A stretch of 64,000 bases of DNA from Stutzerimonas stutzeri (lineage in GTDB: Bacteria > Pseudomonadota > Gammaproteobacteria > Pseudomonadales > Pseudomonadaceae), in contig DDVX01000007.1 in NCBI GenBank assembly GCA_002345575.1, positions 186,001 to 250,000 on the forward strand, in the 5' to 3' direction. This document shows, in pieces, positions 16,739 through 25,215 of this stretch. The notes beneath the pieces were generated by a model. That model was given only the letters and a program-made list of their open reading frames with translations. It searched no databases and was not told the origin of the DNA. Each line of letters opens with the position of its first letter. The stretch's first letter is position 1. The position numbers and the translations under genes are program-made.

Positions 16739-17842
16739 ATGCTCTTGCAGGAAAACCAGTGCACTACGCCTCCGCCACCTTCTCTCAGCACCGAGCCTGG
16801 TGAGTTCGGCTCAACGGCGTGCCCACCCCTTCCGCCCGACCTGCGCTACGTAAACGATGGCGAGGCGGGTATCAGCCGCAAGCTACTGCGCGGCAAGTTT
16901 GCTTACTTCATGCCCGACGGCGAACGTATCCGCGATCCTGAGGTAATCCAGCGAATCAACAAGCTGGCAATTCCTCCAGCGTATCAGGACGTATGGATTT
17001 GCCCAGACCCTCAAGGCCACCTGCAAGCCACAGGGCGTGATGCTCGCGGGCGCAAACAGTACCGCTACCACCTCCGTTGGCGTGAAATCCGCGACAGTAA
17101 CAAGTATGAGCGCATGCTCGATTTCGGTCAGACACTGCCGCGGCTGCGCGCCCGCCTGGAAAAACATCTGACGCTTCCCGGCATGCCGCGCGAGAAGGTC
17201 ATGGCATTGGTAGTGATGCTGCTAGAGTCCACACTGATTCGCATCGGCAACCAGCGTTATGCACGTAGCAACCGCTCCTACGGACTCACCACTTTGCGCC
17301 CCCGGCACGTGGATATCCGGGGCACATCGATCCACTTTCATTTCCGCGGCAAAAGTGGCGTGGAGCACAAGGTCACCCTGCGTGATCGTCGCCTAGCAAG
17401 ACTCATGCGTAGTTGCATGGAACTGCCGGGGCAACAGCTGTTTCAGTACCTGGACGAAGAAGGCCAGCGCCGAAGCGTGACTTCCAATGATGTGAATCTC
17501 TACCTGCGAGAGATGACCGGACGCGACTTCACCGCCAAGGATTACCGAACCTGGGCCGGCAGTGCGCTGGCGCTGGAGCACTTGCGCCGACTGGAACACC
17601 TACCCGAAACAGTTGCGCGGCAAAACCTGGTCGAGACGGTCAAACAGGTCGCCAGTCAGCTGGGCAATACACCGGCGGTCTGCCGCCAGTGCTACATCCA
17701 CCCGGCAATCCTGCAAGCCTTCAGTGAGGGCGCCTTGACCAGTCTGCGTACCGCGCGTAAGCGCAAATGGCTGAGCGCCGAGGAAGCTGCACTACTGCGC
17801 TTTCTACAGAGCAAGGTGCAGGGAGATTCAGTCAGGGCGTAG
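16739..17842 (+). CDS. DNA topoisomerase type IB (poxvirus/bacterial type)
   Basis: A 367-residue enzyme that relaxes supercoils by single-strand cleavage through a 3'-phosphotyrosine. The bacterial TopIB signatures are present: an N-terminal beta domain (LRYVNDGEAGISRKLLRG, IPPAYQDVWICP), the catalytic core with RIGNQRYARSNRSYGLTTLR and FRGKSGVEHKV (arginine and lysine active-site residues), DYRTWAGSALAL, and the nucleophile Y319 in CRQCYIHPAIL. GTGGAGG precedes the ATG. The first 30 residues are proline- and serine-rich and poorly conserved. The 3' end overlaps the end of the converging diguanylate cyclase gene by 11 bp. Confidence 0.93.
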   Translation: MLLQENQCTTPPPPSLSTEPGEFGSTACPPLPPDLRYVNDGEAGISRKLLRGKFAYFMPDGERIRDPEVIQRINKLAIPPAYQDVWICPDPQGHLQATGRDARGRKQYRYHLRWREIRDSNKYERMLDFGQTLPRLRARLEKHLTLPGMPREKVMALVVMLLESTLIRIGNQRYARSNRSYGLTTLRPRHVDIRGTSIHFHFRGKSGVEHKVTLRDRRLARLMRSCMELPGQQLFQYLDEEGQRRSVTSNDVNLYLREMTGRDFTAKDYRTWAGSALALEHLRRLEHLPETVARQNLVETVKQVASQLGNTPAVCRQCYIHPAILQAFSEGALTSLRTARKRKWLSAEEAALLRFLQSKVQGDSVRA

Positions 17843-18848
17843 TTATCTCTAGCGCTGTGTCCTCGCTCAAGTCTTGACCCAATGACCCTGAGCCTGCCAC
17901 AGACAAGGTTGCGCGATTGCGCCCCGCGGACTTGGACATGTACAGGGCCGAATCGGCCCACTTGATCAGTTGTGAGTGATCACTGGAAGGCTGACGAAGG
18001 TCGGCAATACCCAAACTGATGGTAAAGCGAATGGTGTGTCCCTCGAATTGCAGCTCGCAGGCCTCGATGGACTGGCGCAAGCGCTCGGCAATTACCAGCG
18101 CACCGTGGCTATCGGTGTCAGGTAGCAGGATCACGAACTCTTCACCGCCGTAGCGCCCTGCTACATCAGAGTCCCGAATATTCTGTCGAATCACGTTGGC
18201 GGTGTGCTGGATCACCCTGTCGCCGACCTGATGGCCATAGGTGTCGTTGACCTGCTTGAAATGATCGATATCGCACATGACCAGTGCGGAATTGGCAGCG
18301 TAACGACGATGCCGCGCGTAGTCCTGGCGCAGCATTTCCTCCCAGTGCCCCCTATTGAACAGGCCGGTCAGGCGATCCGTACTGGATAGCCGCTGTAACT
18401 CCCGGTTTGCAGCCTGCAGTTGATGCCGGTTGGTCGCTACGTCTGTCACGTCATAGATGATCAGGCAAACCTGCTCAATCGCCCCACTCACGCTTTTTAA
18501 GGGCAGCAGCGTGGTGTTCTGGTACATGAACTCCTCCAACCCAGTGATGGGCTGGTAGTTCTTGAAGCGCAGTAAATAGGGCCGCTGCTCCCACACAGTA
18601 AAGGATGGCGTGCCAAGCGCCACGACGTTCTCGACCTTGCGCCGGAACCACGTCTCGTCCACCTCGGGGAATAGTTCGAAAAAGGACCGCTGCCGGGCAT
18701 CGTCCGGCAGATAGCCGGAGCGGTTTTGCATGAAGGTGTTCCAGACGTCCACTCGATAGTCTCGATCCAGCACCACGACGCCGACATCGATGTTCTGGAC
18801 AATTGCCAGCAACCAGTGGAGTTCACTCAATTTGATCGAGTCGGTCAT
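17832..18848 (-). CDS. PAS-GGDEF diguanylate cyclase, soluble
   Basis: A 338-residue cytosolic protein. An N-terminal PAS domain (about 8-130: IVQNIDVGVVVLDRDYRVDVWNTF in two parts, VCLIIYDVTDV) leads through a short helix (LQAANRELQRLSSTDRLTGL) into a complete GGDEF domain. The active loop is RYGGEEF, a fully active variant, with RDSD at the inhibitory-site position. It begins 2 bp after the stop of the receiver-CheC gene, so the two are co-transcribed and translationally coupled; the receiver protein probably controls or is controlled with this cyclase. The stop falls inside the end of the topoisomerase gene on the other strand. Confidence 0.92.
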   Translation of the reverse strand: MTDSIKLSELHWLLAIVQNIDVGVVVLDRDYRVDVWNTFMQNRSGYLPDDARQRSFFELFPEVDETWFRRKVENVVALGTPSFTVWEQRPYLLRFKNYQPITGLEEFMYQNTTLLPLKSVSGAIEQVCLIIYDVTDVATNRHQLQAANRELQRLSSTDRLTGLFNRGHWEEMLRQDYARHRRYAANSALVMCDIDHFKQVNDTYGHQVGDRVIQHTANVIRQNIRDSDVAGRYGGEEFVILLPDTDSHGALVIAERLRQSIEACELQFEGHTIRFTISLGIADLRQPSSDHSQLIKWADSALYMSKSAGRNRATLSVAGSGSLGQDLSEDTALEITTP

Positions 18849-18850
18849 GC

Positions 18851-19834
18851 TCAGCTCATCAGGTAGGCGAGTTTACGAGACAGCAGCTCAACCGAGTCCT
18901 CGGTGAACAGCAGCAGCAGATCGAAATGAATGTCGTGTCCTTCGAGGCTATAGCTGATCTCCACTGCCAGCGTGCTCTTCCAGCGCCGCTGGTTGAGGCG
19001 AATCAGCTCATTGATAGACGCTTGCTGGCCCAGCACTTGCGGATGCCCTTGGGAAAACACGACATCGATCTGCTCGGCAATGCCGCTCAGGCAGGCGCTG
19101 ATCAGCAGGCTCGACAGATCGAGCAGCATTTCAAGTTCACAGTATTCGGCGGTGCGCATCAGACGGGCCATCTCGGCAACTTCCGAGTCATGGAAGATCA
19201 GCAGCGCCTCACCGGCAATGCCACCGCCGATATATCCCTGGCAAACCGCGGTAAGCCGGCTGCTCTGCTCCGCATCGGCAAGTGCCATATGCAACTCGCC
19301 GACCTCCAGGACATTCACGTTCGGTACAGGCAACTGCACAAACACACCAAGCACTTTTGCCAGCAAAGCCGCCGCCCGACCCATCGCGATATTTACAACC
19401 TCGCGAAATGCATCGCGAAACTCAACCTCGCCCGACTCCCGCGTACCAAGCGTCGACAGCTCACCGCCCATCAGCTCCAGGCTGGCGAGGGTTTGCTGCA
19501 AATGCACGGGGTCGGCAGGTTTGCGGATAAAGGCCAGCGCGCCAAGGTCCAGCACGCGGCGTACCGCTTCGTCCTGGATATCGGCCGAAACCACGATGAC
19601 CTTGCACTCTAGCGAGTCGGCACGCAGCTCGGCCAACAACTGATAACCGTCCATGTCGGGCATGGTGAGGTCGAGCAACAGGATATCGATGCCACCCTGG
19701 CGAATCCGCGTCAGTGCTTCTCGTCCTCCTGCGGCCTGATGAATTTCCAGCGGCCAGGCAGCCGGCAGCGCACGCAACAATTGTTTGCGCGCCAAGTTGG
19801 AGTCATCACAAATCAGTAGAGAAACGGCTGGCAT
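18851..19834 (-). CDS. Response regulator with CheC-type phosphatase domain
   Basis: A 327-residue protein. Residues 4-120 form a receiver domain with acidic pocket D10-D11, phosphoacceptor D55 (ILLLDLTMPDMDG) and K105. Residues about 135-325 form a CheC/CheX-like domain: the first active-site helix is intact (E145 and N148 in FREVVNIAMGRAAALLA), whereas the equivalent second helix reads MLLDLSSLLISACLSGIAEQ, with Asp and Ser where Glu and Asn are expected, so one of two phosphatase sites appears lost. CheC proteins dephosphorylate CheY-P; here the domain may act on its own receiver or on a partner. First gene of a two-gene operon with the diguanylate cyclase. Confidence 0.85.
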   Translation of the reverse strand: MPAVSLLICDDSNLARKQLLRALPAAWPLEIHQAAGGREALTRIRQGGIDILLLDLTMPDMDGYQLLAELRADSLECKVIVVSADIQDEAVRRVLDLGALAFIRKPADPVHLQQTLASLELMGGELSTLGTRESGEVEFRDAFREVVNIAMGRAAALLAKVLGVFVQLPVPNVNVLEVGELHMALADAEQSSRLTAVCQGYIGGGIAGEALLIFHDSEVAEMARLMRTAEYCELEMLLDLSSLLISACLSGIAEQIDVVFSQGHPQVLGQQASINELIRLNQRRWKSTLAVEISYSLEGHDIHFDLLLLFTEDSVELLSRKLAYLMS

Positions 19835-19972
19835 GCAGCGCTCGCTTAGCTATCCAGATTGCTGGTTCTGGACAGCTTATCTCAGCAAATGAGCGCTGTG
19901 TTGAAGACGTTACGAAATAGTGGCACTTTGCCTACAACTGAAGAAATGAGCCGCTAGAATGGCCAATTTGCA

Positions 19973-20557
19973 TCAATAGTAAGCATTGTCTCGGTTGCTA
20001 TGGTCGGTCACGTCGCGCACACCCTTGAGCTCGGGGATTCGCTCCAGTAGCGTTTTCTCAATGCCTTCCCGAAGCGTGACGTCCGCCTGGCCACAACCTT
20101 GGCAGCCGCCACCGAACTGCAATACTGCAATCCCTTCATCAACCACATCGATCAGCGTCACCTGCCCACCGTGGCTGGCAAGACCGGGATTGATTTCAGT
20201 CTGCAGGTAGTAATTGATGCGCTCGTTCATCGGGCTGTCTTCGTTGACCATCGGCACCTTGGCGTTAGGCGCTTTGATAGTCAGTTGCCCGCCCATACGG
20301 TCAGTGGCGTAATCGACCAGCGCATCTTCCAGAAAAGGCTCGCTGACCCCGTCGATCCAAGCGGTAAAGCTCTTCAGCCCGATGGCGATGTCGTCGGGCT
20401 TTTCTTCACCCGGCTTGCAATAGGCAATGCAGGTTTCAGCGTAGGGCGTACCCGGCTGAGTGATAAAAACCCGGATGCCGATACCTTTGGTGTTCTGCTT
20501 TTCCAGCAGATCAGCCAGGTAGTCGTGTGCAGCGTCGGTGATGGTAATGGCGCTCAT
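19973..20557 (-). CDS. nfuA: NfuA, Fe-S cluster carrier protein
   Basis: A 194-residue protein with an N-terminal degenerate A-type domain (MSAITITDAAHDYLADLL, PYAETCIAYCKPGEEKPDD) and a C-terminal NifU-like domain with the cluster-binding CxxC in GGGCQGCGQADVTL. NfuA delivers 4Fe-4S clusters to target enzymes, especially under oxidative stress or iron limitation. The start MSAIT at 20557 is chosen because GAGGAG lies 6 nt upstream and the family begins here; the frame extends 18 codons further without homology. It is a single gene with a 108-bp gap to the next leftward-transcribed upstream gene. Confidence 0.95.
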   Translation of the reverse strand: MSAITITDAAHDYLADLLEKQNTKGIGIRVFITQPGTPYAETCIAYCKPGEEKPDDIAIGLKSFTAWIDGVSEPFLEDALVDYATDRMGGQLTIKAPNAKVPMVNEDSPMNERINYYLQTEINPGLASHGGQVTLIDVVDEGIAVLQFGGGCQGCGQADVTLREGIEKTLLERIPELKGVRDVTDHSNRDNAYY

Positions 20558-20665
20558 GGGAACTCCTCTCATACATGATGCGCAGTGTACGCCAACCACT
20601 GCGCCGGACAAAGTCCCAGTATCTTAGTAGGACATATAATTGAGGCGGCGGCACGCCAATTCCGG

Positions 20666-21187
20666 TTACAACATCCGTCGCAAGATATCGTCGCGCTTGA
20701 CGAAATGGTGCAGTAACGCCATGCCGACGTGGCCGATTACCAGCAAGAGCGTGATCCAGGCAAGCGGCGAATGCAGGCTCCCAAGGCTTGCCGCCCAGGC
20801 GATCTCCGGGCCTTTGGCTGCAAGCTGCACACCAAACACCGTCAGGCCATAGCCGTTTCCGATCATGGTCAGCAGGCCGGTGATTGGCATCAGCGCCATG
20901 CCGAGATAAAGCGCCAGGTGACCAGCCTTGACCACAAAAGCTGTCGCCGGATCATGTGCAGGACGCTGCTTGAGCTGACTCAGCGCCCAGCATATACGTG
21001 CCACGATCAGCACCAGCAGTAACGCGCCGATGGAAACGTGCCAAGGCACTAGGGTTTCACCGACCCAGTGCTCGCCATCGCTGATACGGTCGAAAAATTT
21101 GAGGAACTGCCAGAGAATCAGGCCCGCCATGAGCCAATGCAGCCACTTGCTCACGCTTCCATAGTGTTGTTTCGAATCTTGGATCAT
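20666..21187 (-). CDS. Cytochrome b561-family membrane haem protein
   Basis: A 173-residue protein with four hydrophobic helices and the family start YGSVSKWLHWLMAGLI. Histidines suited to bind two b haems occur in helices 1 (WLHWLM), 2 (PWHVSIGALL), 3 (AGHLALYLGMAL) and 4 (VIGHVGMALLHH). Prokaryotic b561 proteins pass electrons from ubiquinol, and one (CybB) oxidises superoxide at the outer face. The start MIQDSKQ at 21187 follows GGGAGC. It begins 32 bp after the DUF2218 gene on the same strand and is probably the last gene of that operon. Confidence 0.88.
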   Translation of the reverse strand: MIQDSKQHYGSVSKWLHWLMAGLILWQFLKFFDRISDGEHWVGETLVPWHVSIGALLLVLIVARICWALSQLKQRPAHDPATAFVVKAGHLALYLGMALMPITGLLTMIGNGYGLTVFGVQLAAKGPEIAWAASLGSLHSPLAWITLLLVIGHVGMALLHHFVKRDDILRRML

Positions 21188-21219
21188 TTCGCGTGCTCCC
21201 TTCCTTACTTTCAAACTCA

Positions 21220-21528
21220 TCAATGCCAGTCGAAGCTAAGGCTCTCGCCCGAAGCCATACGCTGCAGATGCTCCGCAACCACCTGTCGCATTTGTTGCAG
21301 TTGCTCGAGACTTTCGGCCTCCAGAGAGACGTTCAGGCCGCTCTCGGCGGCACGCAACCGGCAGATACCGATGCTTAACTCTATTTCACCCTCGCGCTCA
21401 TCATGGCGCACCGGAAACTTGTGGCTCCAGTGTTTGCAGAGCCGATTGATCAGCCGCGAGGGATTTGCGGTCGCGACTGTCGCTGTCACCTTGTGACGCG
21501 GAGTGCTGTTCTCAGGCGATGCTTTCAA
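21220..21528 (-). CDS. DUF2218-family protein, TTG start
   Basis: A 102-residue soluble protein containing the DUF2218 pattern: NPSRLINRLCKHWSHKFPV, then a short beta segment (GEIELSIGICRLRA) and LEQLQQMRQVVAEHLQRM. The family's function is unknown; members often lie beside redox or iron-uptake genes. I place the start at a TTG (21526-21528) because a perfect AGGAGGT ribosome site lies 4 nt before it, inside the end of the SDR gene, and no ATG is available nearby; the frame overlaps the SDR stop by 17 bp, indicating translational coupling. Confidence 0.7.
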   Translation of the reverse strand: MKASPENSTPRHKVTATVATANPSRLINRLCKHWSHKFPVRHDEREGEIELSIGICRLRAAESGLNVSLEAESLEQLQQMRQVVAEHLQRMASGESLSFDWH

Positions 21529-22306
21529 CGATACCTCCTTCGACGCGCAATGCTGCGCCTGTGGTTGCACTGGCCTGCGGCGAAGCCGCATAAACGCAGA
21601 GATTAGCGACCTCTTCAGGGGTGGCGAAGCGCCGGAGCAGCGTCGATGGGCGGTTCTCTTGAAGAAACAGCGCTTCCATCTCGCTCACCGAAACACCTCG
21701 TTCCTCGGCCATATTGGCCATCATTGTCAGCGCACCGCTGGTGCGGGTCGGACCGGGAAGGATGCTGTTCACGGTCACCCCACTGCCGGCAAGCACTTTG
21801 GCCAGCCCGCGGGAGACTCCTTGCAAGGCCGCCTTGCTGACGCCGTAGTGGACCATTTCCGCGGGTATGTTCAGTGCCGACTCGCTGGAAATGAACTGAA
21901 TGCGGCCCCAGCCCCTGGCCTGCATACCCTGCGCATAATGGCGCGACAGGCGCACACCGCTGAGCACGTTGACCTGGAGGACTTGCTCCCACTCTTCGTC
22001 AGCGATTTCGAAGAAAGGCCTGGCACCGTAGATACCGAGGTTGTTGATCAGGATGTCCGCCTCAGGTTGTGCGGTGATCAACGCCTTGCAACCCTCGCTG
22101 GTACCCGCATCGGCGACGACACCCACAGCATCGTCACGCCCGCTGTCGGTCTTGAGTTTGGCCAGAGCAGCATCGATTCGACTCTGCTCACGCCCTACCA
22201 GCACCAGGCTGGCACCAGCCCTGGCCAGCCCAGTGGCAATGGCCAAACCGATGCCGTCGGTAGATCCGGTGACGATGGCTTTCTTGCCAGATAGATCAAT
22301 TTGCAT
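21512..22306 (-). CDS. Short-chain dehydrogenase/reductase
   Basis: A 264-residue classical SDR oxidoreductase. The cofactor motif TGSTDGIG is near the N-terminus, NNLG (a variant of NNAG) follows, and the catalytic Ser (ISSES) and YxxxK (YGVSKAAL) are present; PGPTRT follows. An arginine in VGREQSR after strand 2 suggests NADP(H) preference, which is only inference. It begins 10 bp after the ring-opening dioxygenase gene and overlaps the DUF2218 gene, so it belongs to that operon. AAGGAA precedes the ATG at 22306. Substrate unknown. Confidence 0.9.
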   Translation of the reverse strand: MQIDLSGKKAIVTGSTDGIGLAIATGLARAGASLVLVGREQSRIDAALAKLKTDSGRDDAVGVVADAGTSEGCKALITAQPEADILINNLGIYGARPFFEIADEEWEQVLQVNVLSGVRLSRHYAQGMQARGWGRIQFISSESALNIPAEMVHYGVSKAALQGVSRGLAKVLAGSGVTVNSILPGPTRTSGALTMMANMAEERGVSVSEMEALFLQENRPSTLLRRFATPEEVANLCVYAASPQASATTGAALRVEGGIVESIA

Positions 22307-22316
22307 ATCTGATTCC

Positions 22317-23150
22317 TTAGACGCAGCCAAAACCAAAGGCTGACAAAGTGGTTTCCATGACGCGGTCGCTGAACAATTTGCGCCCCTGTGAATCGTTGGC
22401 CGCTCCGGCCACAAGCATCAGTGGCAGCAGGTGCTCCTCCCCCCCGACCGGATGGCACTGGCGCGCTGAAGGTGCCTCGTCCCAGTGCGCCAATCCTGCC
22501 TCGCGCTGTTCCGCTGGTGCTTCGACCGTTGAGACAAGCCAGGCATCAAATTCATCGGATAGCGGCCAGAAGCGGGGATCGCCGTAGCCGCGCATATTAT
22601 GAAAACTCATGCCGCTGCCGACGATCAGCACACCATCGTCGCGTAGCTCCTCTAGCGCCCGGCCCGCCTCCAGCAGTGCCTGCGGATCGAGATCCTTGCG
22701 CAGTGACAACTGCACGACAGGAATTTGCGCATCGGGAAACATCAGCTTCAGTGGAATGAACATCCCGTGGTCGTAACCGCGGCTGTCGTCACGGCTTGCG
22801 TCCAGTCCTGCTGCGCTGAGCAAATCGACGATGCGCGAGGCGAGTTCGGGACTGCCCGGTGCCGGGTAGCGCAATTCATAAGTGTGTGCCGGAAACCCGT
22901 AGTAATCGTAAATCAGCCCCGGCTGCGTAGCCCCGGTGACACGGAATTCGGTTTCCAGCCAGTGCGCCGACACCATCAGGATCGCCTTGGGCTTCTCCGG
23001 CAGGCTTGCCGCAATGCCCTTGAGAAATCGCGCGGTGGCATCCCAGGCATGGGTGGGGTTCCAGTCCATAAAAAAACACGGCCCTGCACCATGGGGGACA
23101 AACAGTGTCGGCATACGTTTGCCGTTCGTTGCAACGCTGGAGGTTTGCAT
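22317..23150 (-). CDS. Class III extradiol ring-cleavage dioxygenase, DODA type
   Basis: A 277-residue protein of the LigB/DODA (YgiD) superfamily. Putative metal ligands and catalytic histidines are in TLFVPHGAGP, MVSAHWLE, GYDHGMFIPLKLMFP, GMSFHNMRG and HPVGGEEHLLPL, the usual set for this family. DODA-type enzymes open catechol rings or carry zinc and act on related aromatics; the substrate is unknown here. First gene of a leftward operon (dioxygenase, SDR, DUF2218, b561) and divergent from a LysR regulator 103 bp away, the typical layout for LysR control. Confidence 0.88.
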   Translation of the reverse strand: MQTSSVATNGKRMPTLFVPHGAGPCFFMDWNPTHAWDATARFLKGIAASLPEKPKAILMVSAHWLETEFRVTGATQPGLIYDYYGFPAHTYELRYPAPGSPELASRIVDLLSAAGLDASRDDSRGYDHGMFIPLKLMFPDAQIPVVQLSLRKDLDPQALLEAGRALEELRDDGVLIVGSGMSFHNMRGYGDPRFWPLSDEFDAWLVSTVEAPAEQREAGLAHWDEAPSARQCHPVGGEEHLLPLMLVAGAANDSQGRKLFSDRVMETTLSAFGFGCV

Positions 23151-23253
23151 GTTCTGCCCTCTTCAGTGAACGTGGGATTAGTATCTATTATCACCAGCGC
23201 TTTTAGAACGAGGCAAAATCGATCAACAGTTAACACTCATAGTAGGAAATGAA

Positions 23254-24165
23254 ATGCTTGATCGCATCACCAGCATGCGTGTGTTCGTTCGTGCCACTAG
23301 CGCCGGCAGCCTGTCTGCCGCAGCTCGTCATCAAGGCATGTCACCGGCCATGGCGACCAAGCATGTCGATGCGCTGGAGGCCCATCTGGGTGTGAAGCTA
23401 TTCCACCGCAGCACCCGCAAATTAACCTTGACCGAGGCCGGTAACCGCTACCTCGATGCTTGCCAACGCATCCTTGCCGATATTGATGAAGCCGAGGCCG
23501 GCATCAGCTCGCAACGCTTCGAGGCCTCTGGTCTGCTTCGTCTCAACGTACCGCTGACGTTCGGCATTCATTACATCGCACCGGTCATGTACCAATTCAG
23601 CCATCGGCATCCAGCAGTCAAAGTCGAGCTGGGCCTTAGCGACAGCCAGGTCGACCTGATCGATGGTGGCTGGGACATGGCGGTACGCATCGGCAGGCTC
23701 GGTGACAGTTCGCTGCAAGCACGCAAGCTCGGTGACGTGCCGCTGGTGCTCTGTGCAGCCCCCGCCTATCTCGATGCCCGCGGCGTGCCACGCCGGGTAG
23801 CAGATCTGGCCCAGCACAATTGCCTCACCTACAGCCTGTCCACCACCAGCAGCGCCCATGAGTGGATATTCGGTCGCAATGGCGACATTCGTATCAAGGT
23901 CGATGGCGACCTGCTGGCCAACAACGGCGAAGCTTTGCTCGCCGCCGCGATCCAGGGCCAGGGGCTGATTTATTCGCCGCTATTCATCGCTGTCGACGCT
24001 ATACGCCGCGGTGATCTGGCAGTGCTGGAGCTGGATCACCCGATGCTGACCATGGACGGCATCTACATCCTCTACCCGCCGGATCGCCGCCCACCGGCGA
24101 AGGTTCGCGTGATGATCGACTTTCTCGTCGAAACCTTCGGCAGCACTCATCCCTGGATGCTGTGA
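23254..24165 (+). CDS. LysR-family transcriptional regulator
   Basis: A 303-residue regulator with an N-terminal winged helix-turn-helix (MRVFVRATSAGSLSAAARH, KLFHRSTRKLTLTEAGNRYL) and a two-lobed effector domain (RLNVPLTFGIHYIAPVM, GWDMAVRIGRLGDSSLQARK, APAYLDARGVPR). This is the CrgA-like subgroup with DGGWDMAVRIG. It diverges from the dioxygenase operon, and the 103-bp shared gap is AT-rich and contains LysR-type T-N11-A sequence (for example around 23178-23195), so it probably controls that operon. The effector may be a phenolic or quinone; inference only. Confidence 0.92.
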   Translation: MLDRITSMRVFVRATSAGSLSAAARHQGMSPAMATKHVDALEAHLGVKLFHRSTRKLTLTEAGNRYLDACQRILADIDEAEAGISSQRFEASGLLRLNVPLTFGIHYIAPVMYQFSHRHPAVKVELGLSDSQVDLIDGGWDMAVRIGRLGDSSLQARKLGDVPLVLCAAPAYLDARGVPRRVADLAQHNCLTYSLSTTSSAHEWIFGRNGDIRIKVDGDLLANNGEALLAAAIQGQGLIYSPLFIAVDAIRRGDLAVLELDHPMLTMDGIYILYPPDRRPPAKVRVMIDFLVETFGSTHPWML

Positions 24166-24297
24166 TATGGGTTAAGAAGCTGAAAGCCTCCCAGCACGTC
24201 AGGTGAACTGCCGCAGCCCCTCTCAGTCGGAATAAGTGAGGCGGTGATCGCCGTTTCGTTTCCATTGGCACGTGACTACGGTTGGAGACGCTTCCGA

Positions 24298-25215
24298 ATG
24301 GCAGCCATTCATGTGGGGATTTCCGGCTGGCGCTACGCGCCCTGGCGGGGAGATTTTTATCCCGAGGGGTTGGTGCAAAAGCACGAGCTACGCTTTGCTT
24401 CGCGGGCTGTTAGCAGTATCGAGATTAATGGCTCCTTCTATGCGCTGCAGACGCCCGAGCGCTATGCCGGCTGGTATGAGGACACGCCCGATGGGTTTGT
24501 CTTCAGCGTCAAGTGTCCGCGCTATATCACCCATATCCGGCGGTTGCAGAATGTCGAGAAACCTATCGCCAACTTCTTCGCCTCGGGCATTTTCCGGTTG
24601 CGCGAGAAGCTCGGGCCGCTGCTTTGGCAGTTCCCGCCCAGCTTCAAGTTCGACGCGCAACTTGTTGAATCCTTTCTGCAGCAGTTACCCCATGACACCG
24701 AGGCGGCACTGCAGGTCGCCAAGGGTTGCGAGGAGCGCATGCAGGGCCGCAGCTACTTGGAGATTGACCAGCCGCGGCCGCTTCGCCATGCCATGGAAAT
24801 CCGCAACGAGAGCTTCGTCGATCCCGCCTTCACCGACCTGCTGCGCCGTTATCAGGTAGCGCTGGTGATCGCCGATACAGCTGGCAAGTGGCCCTATCGC
24901 GAGGACCTGACCAGCGATTTTGTGTACCTGCGGCTGCACGGCGCCGAGAAGCTTTACACCAGCGGCTACACCGACCAGGCGCTGGAGCGCTGGTGCCAGC
25001 GACTTCGGCGTTGGTACGAAGGCGGCCAGCCGGACGATGCCCAGCTCATCGATCCCAAGGCGAAACCTGCCACCAAGGCGCGCTCGGTGTACTGCTATTT
25101 CGATAACGACGTGAAGGTCCGGGCCCCCTATGACGCGCGGCAATTGCTGCGCCGGCTCGGGCTGGAAGAAGGCCTGGAGACCCGTCCCGGCCAGCTTGAA
25201 GGAGCTTTCGCGTGA
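24298..25215 (+). CDS. DUF72 (YecE-like) protein
   Basis: A 305-residue soluble protein with the DUF72 TIM-barrel-like pattern: IHVGISGWRYAPWRGDFYPEG, EINGSFYALQTPERYAGW, FSVKCPRYITHIRRL, GPLLWQFPPSF, MEIRNESFVDP, FVYLRLHG, YCYFDNDVKVRAPYDAR. Its biochemical role is unknown. I use the ATG at 24298 because the family starts there; an in-frame upstream start at 24244 adds 18 unconserved residues. The stop overlaps the start of the EEP gene by 4 bp (GTGA), so this is gene one of a coupled four-gene operon. Confidence 0.85.
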   Translation: MAAIHVGISGWRYAPWRGDFYPEGLVQKHELRFASRAVSSIEINGSFYALQTPERYAGWYEDTPDGFVFSVKCPRYITHIRRLQNVEKPIANFFASGIFRLREKLGPLLWQFPPSFKFDAQLVESFLQQLPHDTEAALQVAKGCEERMQGRSYLEIDQPRPLRHAMEIRNESFVDPAFTDLLRRYQVALVIADTAGKWPYREDLTSDFVYLRLHGAEKLYTSGYTDQALERWCQRLRRWYEGGQPDDAQLIDPKAKPATKARSVYCYFDNDVKVRAPYDARQLLRRLGLEEGLETRPGQLEGAFA

